NCBI RefSeq assembly: GCF_026625865.1
Contig: NZ_CP113067.1
Location: 868,001-932,000 of the forward strand
Length of the DNA stretch: 64,000 nucleotides
From: Microbacterium sp. SL75
GTDB lineage: Bacteria; Actinomycetota; Actinomycetes; Actinomycetales; Microbacteriaceae
Direction: 5' to 3'
This document shows, piece after piece, positions 16,562 through 24,821 of this stretch (its first letter is position 1; each line of letters begins with the position of its first letter). The translations under genes were made by a program, and so were the position numbers. The notes under the pieces are model-generated. The model saw only the letters and a list, made by a program, of their open reading frames with translations. It had not been told where the DNA came from and ran no database searches.

Positions 16562-18382
16562 TCAGTCCACGGCGATCGCCTCGATCTCGAAGACCCGGGC
16601 GACGTCGGTGGTGGATGCCGACGGGTCGCTGATGAGCAGCCGCACGCCGTCCGCGACGACGCCGCCGGCCGGGACGCTCACGAGGCGCTGCGTGTTCGCG
16701 GTGACGGAGCCGAGACTCGTCCAGCCCGTGGGGGTGTGCACCTGCACCTCGAAGGAGCGCAGGACGGCGGCGGAGCCCGAGTCGGCGCTGTAGCCGCTGC
16801 GCACGCGCACCTCGTCGAGCGCCGCCGGCGCGGTCATGCTCAGCGAGATCCACGGAGCGGTGCCACCGACCGCCGAGATCCACCGGCTGGCGTCGCTGCA
16901 GACGCCGTCGATGGCGAGTGCGGGGCCGGTGTCTGCTCCCAGGCTCGACGAGGCGGTGGCCGTCGCGCCCAGCGCGACGTTCACGCCGCCCGGGTCGTCG
17001 CGGAGGTCCGAGACGAGGGTCGACAGCGAGGTGGCGGGACCGACGGCCGCGTCTCGAGGAACGACGGCGCGGGTGAGACGGGCTGGGGCCGCCGCAGGAG
17101 CGGAGAGGTAGACGACGTCGGCGTCATCGGTCGATCGCGTCTGTGCCCGCAGGCGCTGCTGGCCCAGAAGCGGCTCACCGACAGCGGCATAGGTCCACGC
17201 GGCGGCTGCGTCGGCGCGCTCGGCGACGATTGCGCGGCTGCGCACCTCGCCGCAGACCTGGGCGGTCACGACGGTGTAGAGCCGCGTCGTCGACCCGGCG
17301 CGGGTGAGGTCGACGGCAGCCGACGTGGCGACGCCGTCGCCGAGGGCCGCGGAGTCCACGACCTTCTCGTCGATCCAGGACGATCCGTCCCACCGCACGA
17401 AGCGGGCGTCGTAGGCCGTGCGGTCCTTCTCGACGAAGCGGTAACCGATGCCCGCGAGAGCGGAGCCGTCGAGGGCGAGCTTCGCGGACTGCACCGCCGG
17501 GGTGTAGCTGCGGATCGTCTCGCCGGTGAGGAACGGTCGCCAGACGATCGCGCCCGTCGAGGCGGGGGTGATCGGGCCGGGGACCGTGGCGCCGGCAGCG
17601 TCCGCGAGTGACCCCGTCGCCGGATCGTAGACGGCGTACGAGCCGAGGTGGCGCGCGGGGTCGGCGGGGAACGGGCCCCACTCCCACAGCACGTGCACGC
17701 GACCGTCGGGCGAGACCTCGAGGTCGTCGGGGTAGAAGGAGTAGCCCTTCGCCGCGGCGATGGTCGTCTCGCGCCCCCATGAGCCGGCATTCCGGTCGTA
17801 GTGGTAGAGCACGCCCTCGCGCGCACCGTCGGCATCCGTCCCGGTCCGCACCAGCACCCACGCGTCGCCGTCGGCTCCGCGGGCGGTCACGGGGTAGGTG
17901 ATGTCGACGTCGAGATCGGGCATGGTCGAGGTGCGATCCACCATCGTGCTCACGTCGCCCGCGGTGTCGGAGCGGAAGTAGTTCCACTGCTCGTTGTGCA
18001 TCGAGACGAAGGCGTGGATGACCCCGTCACCGTCGACGACGATGGAGGGCTGGTTGTGACCGTTGTCGTCGACGAAGGTGACGCACGCCGCTCCCGGGGA
18101 GGTGCGCAGGCACCCCTCGGCCCACGTGCCGTCGGCAGCACGCGAGGCGAGATGCACCTCGTGCCGCGCGGCCTGGGCCGCGGGGGCGTTGAAGGCGAAG
18201 TAGGTCACGTCCCCCACGACGTCGAGGGGGTTCCACCACGCCGCCTGGTTCGACGAGTCGACCGCGAACGGGAGCTCTTCGACCGTCGGCACCCCACCGA
18301 CGGCGTGTGCCGACGGCGCGACGATCAGCCCGAGGGCGAGCGCGGCGATCGCCGCCGCGCTCCCTCCGCGCAGAAACCGCAC
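16562..18382 (-). CDS. Secreted BNR_4 domain protein with C-terminal discoidin domain
   Basis: 606 residues, GTG start one base after the binding-protein stop. A signal peptide with a strong hydrophobic core and AHA cleavage site is present (AAAIAALALGLIVAPSAHA). The following 400 residues show the BNR_4 pattern, with HNQPSIVVDGDGVIHAF and repeated Asp-box-like loops (SPDGRVHVLWEWG). Such beta-propellers occur in ulvan lyases (PL24/PL25) and related rhamnose-rich polysaccharide enzymes. Residues about 460-606 are an F5/8-type C (discoidin) domain with NVALGATATASSSLG. A carbohydrate-degrading or binding role at the cell surface is likely. The lyase assignment is inference. Confidence 0.8.
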   Translation of the reverse strand: MRFLRGGSAAAIAALALGLIVAPSAHAVGGVPTVEELPFAVDSSNQAAWWNPLDVVGDVTYFAFNAPAAQAARHEVHLASRAADGTWAEGCLRTSPGAACVTFVDDNGHNQPSIVVDGDGVIHAFVSMHNEQWNYFRSDTAGDVSTMVDRTSTMPDLDVDITYPVTARGADGDAWVLVRTGTDADGAREGVLYHYDRNAGSWGRETTIAAAKGYSFYPDDLEVSPDGRVHVLWEWGPFPADPARHLGSYAVYDPATGSLADAAGATVPGPITPASTGAIVWRPFLTGETIRSYTPAVQSAKLALDGSALAGIGYRFVEKDRTAYDARFVRWDGSSWIDEKVVDSAALGDGVATSAAVDLTRAGSTTRLYTVVTAQVCGEVRSRAIVAERADAAAAWTYAAVGEPLLGQQRLRAQTRSTDDADVVYLSAPAAAPARLTRAVVPRDAAVGPATSLSTLVSDLRDDPGGVNVALGATATASSSLGADTGPALAIDGVCSDASRWISAVGGTAPWISLSMTAPAALDEVRVRSGYSADSGSAAVLRSFEVQVHTPTGWTSLGSVTANTQRLVSVPAGGVVADGVRLLISDPSASTTDVARVFEIEAIAVD

Positions 18383-18383
18383 G

Positions 18384-19703
18384 TCAGCCGACCAGCTTCT
18401 GCGCGGCCTCGCCGGCCCGCTTCATCGCGTCCGCCGGCGAAGCGGATCCGATCAGCACGGCCTGGACGTTGTCGGCGATCGCCGACTCGATCTGCGAGTA
18501 CGCGGTGAACTTCCACAGCGGGTTCGAGCTGGCCGTGGCCGTGATGCGCTCGCCGAACTGCGCACCGAAGGTGTCGGCGGCGACCTCCGACGACGAGAGC
18601 GCCTCTGTGGTCGCCGGCGGCAGACCGCGCAGGGCGTAGTCGGCCAGGATCGCGTCGAGGTCGGACGTGGCGTACTGGGCGAAGTCGCCCGCGGTCGCCG
18701 CACCCGTTCCGTTGACCACGGCGATCGCGCCGCCCCAGACGAGGGCACGCGGGGTGTCGCCGGCCTTCATTACCGGACGTGAGACAGGGGCGAGCTTGCT
18801 CGCGAGATTCGCGTCGGGCGATTCCTTCGTCACCGCGGCACGGCCCACGGGGGCGTCGTCGTACATCGCGGCGCGACCCTGTGCGAACAGGCTCCGCGCG
18901 TCGAAGCGATCGACGTCGGCGGCGATCAGGCCCTGGTCGTAGAGCCCCTTGTACCAGGTGACCGCCTCGATGCTGGCGTCATCGCCGATCGTGACGGTGT
19001 CGCCGTCGACCAGCGGGCTGCCGAAGGTCTGCATCCAGATGAGGATGTCCTTGAGCTGCGCGGCCTTCGTCGAGGCGGCGTACGGGATGAGGCCGTTTCC
19101 GAGGCCCTTGAGCGCGACCAGGGTCTTCTCGAACTCGTCCACCGTCGTCGGGAACGCATCGGGGGCGACGCCGACCTTGCCGAGCGTCTCGGAGTTGGCG
19201 ACGAGGCCGATCGCGCCGATGGTCCAGGGCAAGGCATACTGAACGCCGTCGAAGGTGGCCGCCTGCAGGGCCGAAGAGGTGTAGCCGCGACCGGATGCCA
19301 GGGCCGAGACGTCCTGCAGCTTGCCGGTGGCCGCGAGGCTTCCGAGCCAGGCGACGTCGACGTGCGCGGCGCCGGTGAACTGACCGCCCGTGACCTGCAG
19401 CATGAGCTGGTTGATGTACTCGTTGTACGGGAACGCCGTGCGCTTGATCGCGACGCCGCGGGCCTTCTCGTAGGCCGCGAGGGTGCCCTCGAGCGCCGGC
19501 TTCGCCGACTCCTCGGTGAGCGACCACGACGAGAACGCGAAGTCGGTGGGGTCGGCGCCGTTCAGGCCGGCCGCGCCGGCTGCGGGACCGGCGCTGCCGC
19601 TGGGTACGCACCCGGCGAGGGCCGCGGCGGCGGCGCCGATGCCGAACATCTGCAGCGCGCGACGACGGGTGATCAACGGGTTGGGGAGCGATGAAGCTGA
19701 CAT
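18384..19703 (-). CDS. ABC transporter sugar-binding lipoprotein
   Basis: 439-residue family-1 extracellular solute-binding protein. A lipoprotein signal with twin-arginine-like ITRRRALQMFGIG and lipobox LAGC places it on the outer face of the membrane. The fold signatures include YNEYINQLMLQVTGG and VDVAWLGSLA. The ATG is preceded by GGAGGACACCT. It follows the two permease genes and precedes the secreted BNR_4 protein by one base, so it very likely imports an oligosaccharide released by that protein. No ATPase gene is in the window; family members often share one encoded elsewhere (MsmK-type). Confidence 0.92.
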   Translation of the reverse strand: MSASSLPNPLITRRRALQMFGIGAAAAALAGCVPSGSAGPAAGAAGLNGADPTDFAFSSWSLTEESAKPALEGTLAAYEKARGVAIKRTAFPYNEYINQLMLQVTGGQFTGAAHVDVAWLGSLAATGKLQDVSALASGRGYTSSALQAATFDGVQYALPWTIGAIGLVANSETLGKVGVAPDAFPTTVDEFEKTLVALKGLGNGLIPYAASTKAAQLKDILIWMQTFGSPLVDGDTVTIGDDASIEAVTWYKGLYDQGLIAADVDRFDARSLFAQGRAAMYDDAPVGRAAVTKESPDANLASKLAPVSRPVMKAGDTPRALVWGGAIAVVNGTGAATAGDFAQYATSDLDAILADYALRGLPPATTEALSSSEVAADTFGAQFGERITATASSNPLWKFTAYSQIESAIADNVQAVLIGSASPADAMKRAGEAAQKLVG

Positions 19704-19748
19704 AGGTGTCCTCCTTGACAGGTGAGCAGAAGAAAGGGAGAAGGGCGG

Positions 19749-20678
19749 TCAGCCCTTGACGGCGCCGGCCGTCATGCCACTGACGAGGAAGCGCTGCAGC
19801 AGCATGAAGGCGATCGCCACGGGAAGTGACACGACGAGCGAGGCGGCCATGAGCTCGGGCCACGCCGTTGCCGCTTCACCGACATAGGTGTTGACGAGCC
19901 CCGGGGGCAGCGTCTGCTTGTCGGGGCCGGCGAGGGTCAGGGCGAAGATGAAGTCGTTCCAGCCGCGCACGAAGGCGAACAGACCGGCGGCGACCAGACC
20001 GGGGGCGGCCAGCGGGAGCACGATCGAATGGATCGTGCGCAGGCGCGATGCACCGTCGACCCGGGCCGCCTCGATCAGCTCGTCGGGGATGGTGTCGAAG
20101 AAGCCCTTGAGCATCCAGACGCACAACGGCAGCGTGAAGGTCGTGAACGACAGCACCAGCGCCGTGTAGGTGTTGAGCAGACCGTAGGCGCTGAACACGC
20201 TGTAGAGGGTGACGAGCAGCAGCGCCTGCGGGAACATCTGCGAGGCCAGCACGAAGTACATCAGCTGGCGGCGCCCGCGGTACCGGAACTTCGAGAACGA
20301 ATACCCCATGTAAGCCGAGACGATCACCGACAGCAGAGCGGTGATGACCGAGACGATCACGCTGTTCTGCAGGTAAGTGAACAGCTGCGGGTTGGAGGTC
20401 AGCGAGGTGTAGGCGTCGAAGGTGATCTCGGTGGGGAACAGCTTCGGCGGGTACGAGAAGACCTGGTCCCGCGGGGTCAACGAGGTGGCGAGCAGCCAGT
20501 AGATCGGGAGCAGGGCGAAGCCGCCGCAGACGATGAGCGCGACCCACGACGCGAGCCGGACGCCGGGGCGGTCGGAGCGCAGCCCCGAGCTCGGGCGACG
20601 ACGACGCTCGGGTGCCGGAGCGACCACGGGCGGCACGTCGGGGGCGGGGGTGACGGTGGGGAGTGCGGTGCTGGTCAT
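19749..20678 (-). CDS. Sugar ABC transporter permease, MalG type
   Basis: 309-residue inner-membrane permease. The ATG overlaps the other permease stop by 4 bp. Six hydrophobic segments and the cytoplasmic EAA loop (EAARVDGASRLRTIHSIVLPL, shown here as EAARVDGASRLRTI) that binds the ATPase are visible. The N-terminal Pro-rich tail (residues 1-35) precedes the first membrane segment. It pairs with the MalF-like permease to form the channel of the carbohydrate importer. Confidence 0.92.
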   Translation of the reverse strand: MTSTALPTVTPAPDVPPVVAPAPERRRRPSSGLRSDRPGVRLASWVALIVCGGFALLPIYWLLATSLTPRDQVFSYPPKLFPTEITFDAYTSLTSNPQLFTYLQNSVIVSVITALLSVIVSAYMGYSFSKFRYRGRRQLMYFVLASQMFPQALLLVTLYSVFSAYGLLNTYTALVLSFTTFTLPLCVWMLKGFFDTIPDELIEAARVDGASRLRTIHSIVLPLAAPGLVAAGLFAFVRGWNDFIFALTLAGPDKQTLPPGLVNTYVGEAATAWPELMAASLVVSLPVAIAFMLLQRFLVSGMTAGAVKG

Positions 20679-21622
20679 CGCTTCTCGCCCCTCTCGGAGA
20701 ATCGGACGTAGACGACGACGAGCGCCATGAGCAGGATGAGCCAGAGCAGGCCGAGGGCACCGGCGTGACCGAGATCGAAACCGTGGAAGGCCGTCTCGTA
20801 CACCGAGGTCGCGAAGGTCTCGGTGGATCCGGCCGGACCGCCGCCGGTGAGCACGTAGATGATGTCGAAGTGCTGGAAGTTCCAGATGAACTCCAGCAGC
20901 AGCACGAGGCCGATGATCCCGCCGATCTGCGGGACGGTGATCGAGAAGAATCGGCGCACGGTACCGGCCCCGTCCATCTCGGCGGCCTCGTGCAGCTCCT
21001 TCGGTACCGTCTGCAGGCCGGCCAGGAGCATGACCATCATCCAGGGGAACGACTGCCAGGTCTTGGCCACGATCACGGCGAACATCGCGGTCCCGGGCTG
21101 GGCGAGCCACGCCTGCGGGCTGACCCCGAGCGGCTCGAGGATCGCGTTCATCACGCCGTAGTTGGCGTTGAAGATCCACATCCACAGGAACGAGACGACG
21201 ACCCCCGGAACGAGCCAGGGGATGAGCATGAGCCCGCGGAAAACCTTCGACCCGCGAATCTGCGTGTTCAGGGCCAGCGCCAGCGCGAAGCCGATGACGA
21301 ACGGGGCGATCGTGGTGCCGAGCGTGAAGACCAGCGTCTGCCACAGCAGGCGAAGGAAGTCGTCCTGCAGCACGTCGACGATGTTCTGGAACCCGACGAA
21401 CTCGCGACCGGGCAGCACCAGGCTCTGCTTGAAGAAGGCGGTCACCAAGGCCGAGACGAGGGGATACGCCACGACGACGGCCATGAGCGCCATGCCCGGC
21501 ACCACCAACAGGACGGCGAACATGCCGTTGCCGAGCCGCTCCGGGCGCGAAGCCCGAGCCTGAACCCACCTCGGCGTCCTGTTGGGGTTGTTTACTTCTG
21601 TTGAGATTTGTGAGTTTGTCAT
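20675..21622 (-). CDS. Sugar ABC transporter permease, MalF type
   Basis: 315 residues from ATG at 21622 (MTNSQISTEV). Its ribosome site is poor, and a start 10 codons upstream at 21652 is possible. The first membrane segment is FAVLLVVPGMALMAVVVAY and the EAA loop reads LHEAAEMDGAGTVRRFFSITVP. It is the first gene of the importer operon and lies 140 bp below an AT-rich stretch with phased repeats. Confidence 0.88.
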   Translation of the reverse strand: MTNSQISTEVNNPNRTPRWVQARASRPERLGNGMFAVLLVVPGMALMAVVVAYPLVSALVTAFFKQSLVLPGREFVGFQNIVDVLQDDFLRLLWQTLVFTLGTTIAPFVIGFALALALNTQIRGSKVFRGLMLIPWLVPGVVVSFLWMWIFNANYGVMNAILEPLGVSPQAWLAQPGTAMFAVIVAKTWQSFPWMMVMLLAGLQTVPKELHEAAEMDGAGTVRRFFSITVPQIGGIIGLVLLLEFIWNFQHFDIIYVLTGGGPAGSTETFATSVYETAFHGFDLGHAGALGLLWLILLMALVVVYVRFSERGEKR

Positions 21623-21762
21623 CGTCACGTCCGTGTGCGCTTTCCTCAGCATTGAGGGACCCGAGGGCCCATTTGCGGCGCCACGCGCCGCCATCGACCG
21701 CTTCAGCTTGGCCGTTCACGGCCGCGGGGTCAATTCGCAGGAGGTAACGCTTGAATTACGGC

Positions 21763-21792
21763 GTGTTCGTACATGTTCATACGTGTTATCAA
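21763..21792. promoter_or_regulatory. Three phased 10-bp repeats upstream of the sugar importer operon
   Basis: GTGTTCGTAC (21763-21772), ATGTTCATAC (21773-21782) and the looser GTGTTATCAA (21783-21792) run head to tail with a 10-bp period, putting each copy on one helix face. The region is clearly AT-richer than its surroundings and lies about 140 bp above the MalF-like gene. An operator for a regulator of the importer is likely. Confidence 0.5.
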
Positions 21793-21869
21793 AGTGTGAA
21801 ATAGCACACGCGATTGACCGCGCACGAACACAGCGACTCCGCGACAAAGAGCGACGTGCGCCATCCTGG

Positions 21870-22718
21870 TCAGCGGCGCTGCGGCATCCGCTCGTCGAGC
21901 CACGCCAGCAGATCCGCCCGCACCTCGGCCTGGCACCGCTCGGCGAAGATCTCGTGACGGGCACCCGGGTACACGAGAATCGTGACATCCGTCAGTCCGG
22001 AGCGACGCGTGTAGGCGTCCGCCAGTCTGTGCACGCTGCGCGGCCCGCCGACGGTGTCGTCGCGACCGACCATGAGCAGCAGGGGCACGTCGCGTTCGAG
22101 GCCGCGTCGCGGCCGCCCGAGGAGCTTCGCCGTCTCGAGGGGACCGAAGAGCCGCGCGAGCGGCGTGGAGGTCGTGAGCGGGTCGGCGACGAAGTCTCGA
22201 CCCACCTGCTCATCGCTCGACAGCCACTGCATGCCCGAGCCCCGCAGGTGCTTCCACGGGGCGTTCAGATCCCCGGCGTTGAGCGAACCGGGCACCCGCA
22301 GGGCCGAGCCGGTCATCACCACGGCGTCGAAGGCCTCGGGATGCCGATCCAGCAGCATCTGCGCGAGGAACGAACCCCACGAGTGTCCGAGCAGCACGAG
22401 AGGCAGGTCGGGGTGCTCCGCGCGGATGCGCTGCGTGAGGGTCCACACCGCGTCGCGGGCGGCTCCGAGTCCGCCGGGCCCGAGCCGTCCGAGCTTGCGG
22501 CGGTCACCGCTCCATTGCCGCAGCCCCGTGCGCCCGTGACCGCGGTGATCGTCGGCATAGACCGTGTAGCCCGCGTCGACGAGCGCCTCGATAAGTGCGC
22601 CGTAGCGCCCCGCGTGCTCCCCCACACCGTGCAGCAGCTGCACCACCGCCCGGGGCTCGGCCGCTTCGTAGACGTCGTAGACGATCGAGATGCCATAGGC
22701 GTCGACGAACTCGGGCAT
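21870..22718 (-). CDS. Monoacylglycerol-lipase-type alpha/beta hydrolase
   Basis: 282 residues of the serine aminopeptidase/lysophospholipase (hydrolase_4) family. The family's HGVGEHAGRY is followed by the nucleophile elbow LLGHSWGSFLAQ, the acid Asp in VGRDDTVGGP and the terminal His in GARHEIFAE. It has no signal peptide and no membrane segment, so it is cytoplasmic. It hydrolyses mono- or lysolipid esters in known relatives. It is divergent from the MarR gene across 88 bp and may share its control, which is not shown. Confidence 0.9.
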   Translation of the reverse strand: MPEFVDAYGISIVYDVYEAAEPRAVVQLLHGVGEHAGRYGALIEALVDAGYTVYADDHRGHGRTGLRQWSGDRRKLGRLGPGGLGAARDAVWTLTQRIRAEHPDLPLVLLGHSWGSFLAQMLLDRHPEAFDAVVMTGSALRVPGSLNAGDLNAPWKHLRGSGMQWLSSDEQVGRDFVADPLTTSTPLARLFGPLETAKLLGRPRRGLERDVPLLLMVGRDDTVGGPRSVHRLADAYTRRSGLTDVTILVYPGARHEIFAERCQAEVRADLLAWLDERMPQRR

Positions 22719-22769
22719 GGGGGGAGTCTAGGGCGGCGGACGCGGGGAGAACGGGGTCCGCCCGTTCCT

Positions 22770-22782
22770 TTAGCAAGGCTAA
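22770..22782 (+). promoter_or_regulatory. TTAGC-N3-GCTAA operator in the MarR promoter
   Basis: A perfect 5-bp inverted repeat TTAGCAAGGCTAA lies just upstream of GATAAT (22786-22791), a good -10 element about 15 bp before the ATG with AGGA as ribosome site. Such a position suits autorepression by the MarR protein encoded at 22807. The half-site AGC/GCT resembles the dyad before the second exporter gene. Confidence 0.6.
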
Positions 22783-22806
22783 TGAGATAATCTGACGTCT
22801 AGGAAT

Positions 22807-23268
22807 ATGAATGATCGCGTCGACGAATCCCCCCTTCCCGACTTGAGTTCTGACCACAGCGCAGCGGCGTCCGAGCTGCGCATGGCCACGTTCCGGCTCG
22901 CCCGGCGCCTTCGGGCGCAGCGGGCCGTCGACACCATGAGCGACGGGCAGTTCGCCGTCCTCGCCGCGTTGACGGTGCACGGGGCGCACACGCTCGGCCA
23001 GCTGGCCGACCGCGAGCGCGTCACCGCCCCGTCGATGAACCGCACGGTGTCGCTGCTGGAGGACGCGGGATACCTGACCCGCATTCCCGATGAGGTCGAC
23101 CGACGCCGCGTGAGCATCGACCTCACCGATCTCGGCCGCCGCATCGTCGATGAGACGGTCCGGCGACGAGACGCCTTCGTCGAAGAGGCTCTCGCCGAGC
23201 TCTCCCCCGAAGAAAGACAGGCGCTGGCCCGCGCCACGACGATCATGAGGAAGGTGGCCGACAGATGA
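22807..23268 (+). CDS. MarR family transcriptional regulator
   Basis: 153-residue winged-helix repressor. The HTH region is HTLGQLADRERVTAPSMNRTVSLLEDAGYL and the wing RIPDEVDRRRVSIDLTDLG (given here by its core DEVDRRRVSI) is typical. ATG at 22807 is preceded by AGGA. Its stop overlaps the ATG of the MFS exporter, so the pair is coupled. MarR proteins release DNA on binding aromatic or other small molecules, which would turn on the exporter. Confidence 0.92.
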   Translation: MNDRVDESPLPDLSSDHSAAASELRMATFRLARRLRAQRAVDTMSDGQFAVLAALTVHGAHTLGQLADRERVTAPSMNRTVSLLEDAGYLTRIPDEVDRRRVSIDLTDLGRRIVDETVRRRDAFVEEALAELSPEERQALARATTIMRKVADR

Positions 23269-24638
23269 GCACATCGATGTTCCGGTCGCTGTCGATCTTC
23301 AACTACCGCGTCTGGTTCATCGGAGCCCTCGTCTCGAACGTCGGCGCATGGATGCAGTCCACGGCCCAGAACTGGGTCGTGCTGACACAGCTCACGAACA
23401 ATGACGCCGCCGCCATGGGCATCACCATGGCCCTGCAGTTCGCTCCCCCGCTGCTCCTGGTGAGCGTCACCGGGTGGGTCGCCGACCGGTTCGACCGCCG
23501 CAAGCTCATCATGTGCACGCAGAGCGCTCTTCTGCTGCTGGCGGTGTCACTCGGCATCCTGCTGCTGAGCGGGGCGATGACCCTGCCGTTGATGTTCTGC
23601 TTCGCACTGGCCCTGGGTGTCGTCACGGCCTTCGACAACCCGGCGCGGCAGGCCTTCGTCTCCGACCTGGTCTCACAGGAGAACGCCTCGAACGCCGTCG
23701 CCCTCAATGCGGCGTCGTTCAACATGGCCCGCCTCATCGGTCCCGCCGCCGCCGGCATCATGATCGTGCTCGTCGGCACCGGCTGGGTCTTCCTCGTCAA
23801 TGCGTTCACCTTCTTGGCGATGCTCGGCGCTCTCTTGCTCATGCGCCCGCACGAGCTCGTCGCCCGTCACCGCCGCGGCGGCCCCGCTCGCCTGGCCGAC
23901 GGCTTCCGCTACGTCGCACGGCGACCCGACCTCGTGGTCATCTTCGTGATGGTGTTCCTCCTCGGCGCCTTCGGCATGAACTTCCCGATCTTCGCCTCGA
24001 CGATGGCCCTCGAGTTCGATCGCGGCGCCGACGGCTTCGGCCTCCTGAGCTCCTTCGTCGCGATCGGCTCCCTTGCCGGAGCCCTCCTCGCCGCGAGACG
24101 AGAGCGCGCCCGGATGCGGGTGGTGATCGTCGGCTCCGGCGGCTTCGCCGTGGCATCCGCCCTCTCGGTCTTCGCGCCCAGCTACGGCGCCTACGCGGCC
24201 ACGCTCGTGCTGACCGGCTTCTGCGTCGTGACGACCCTGACCACCGCGAACGGCTACGTGCAGACCACGACCGACCCCCTCCTGCGTGGTCGCGTGCTGG
24301 CGCTGTACATGGCGATCCTCCTCGGGGGCACCCCCGTGGGCGCCCCGATCGTCGGCGCGGTCGCGGCGCAGTTCGGTCCTCGCGTGGCCATCGCGCTGGC
24401 GGCGATCGTGGCGGTCGTCGCGTGCGCCATCGGCGCGACCTGGACCGCGATGTCGGGCCGTCTGCACCGACACGAGACCAAGCGCTTCCGCCTCACGCTC
24501 GACGAGACTCGGCCCATCGCGACCGTCGCGGCCGAGCCCGAGGACTTCAGCGACGAGGTCGCCGGCACGACGCCGATTCCGCTTCCGCCGGGCGAACGTT
24601 CGCCGCGTGCGACGCCGCGCCCACGCCACGGCGGCTGA
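23265..24638 (+). CDS. MFS exporter, EntS-like
   Basis: 457-residue inner-membrane protein of the MFS_3 (EntS-like) group. The start is MSTSMFRSLSIFNYRVWFIG. The loop 2-3 motif is GWVADRFDRRKLI and several membrane helices are visible. A soluble tail of about 60 residues at the C-terminus is Pro/Arg-rich. The coupled MarR gene suggests export of a toxic or self-produced small molecule. Confidence 0.9.
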   Translation: MSTSMFRSLSIFNYRVWFIGALVSNVGAWMQSTAQNWVVLTQLTNNDAAAMGITMALQFAPPLLLVSVTGWVADRFDRRKLIMCTQSALLLLAVSLGILLLSGAMTLPLMFCFALALGVVTAFDNPARQAFVSDLVSQENASNAVALNAASFNMARLIGPAAAGIMIVLVGTGWVFLVNAFTFLAMLGALLLMRPHELVARHRRGGPARLADGFRYVARRPDLVVIFVMVFLLGAFGMNFPIFASTMALEFDRGADGFGLLSSFVAIGSLAGALLAARRERARMRVVIVGSGGFAVASALSVFAPSYGAYAATLVLTGFCVVTTLTTANGYVQTTTDPLLRGRVLALYMAILLGGTPVGAPIVGAVAAQFGPRVAIALAAIVAVVACAIGATWTAMSGRLHRHETKRFRLTLDETRPIATVAAEPEDFSDEVAGTTPIPLPPGERSPRATPRPRHGG

Positions 24639-24655
24639 CGCCCTCGCCCCAGCGC

Positions 24656-24755
24656 GCCGCCGCCCCGCCGCGCCGCCCCACCGCCCCGTCACCCCGCCGC
24701 CCCGCCGCCCCGACGCCCCGCCGCCCCGCCGCCCCGCCGCCCCGCCGCCCCGCCG
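24656..24755. repeat. Octanucleotide CCCCGCCG tandem repeat
   Basis: From 24692 to 24755 the unit CCCCGCCG is repeated eight times in a row (only one copy has a base change, at 24708). Degenerate copies extend it left to about 24656. It fills the spacer between the two MFS genes. An 8-bp unit is prone to slippage and cannot stay in a coding frame. No coding function is likely. Confidence 0.8.
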
Positions 24756-24801
24756 CGGGGGCGATCGTCGCCGCTCGCGCAAGCCCTCCCGCTCCTGGAC
24801 A

Positions 24802-24820
24802 TAGCTAGATAAGCTAGCTA
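24802..24820 (+). promoter_or_regulatory. TAGCT-N5-AGCTA dyad overlapping a likely leaderless promoter
   Basis: TAGCTAGATAAGCTAGCTA lies directly against the ATG at 24822. Its TAAGCT at 24810-24815 fits a TANNNT -10 element placed six bases before the ATG, the spacing of leaderless actinobacterial messages. The dyad TAGCT/AGCTA covers this -10, so a repressor bound here would block transcription. The half-site resembles the MarR operator at 22770. Confidence 0.6.
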
Positions 24821-24821
24821 C

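Noticed and set aside
24656..24755. Coding extension of the first exporter into the CCCCGCCG repeat
   Set aside because: The exporter stop at 24636-24638 precedes the repeat, and an 8-bp unit cannot keep a frame stable.
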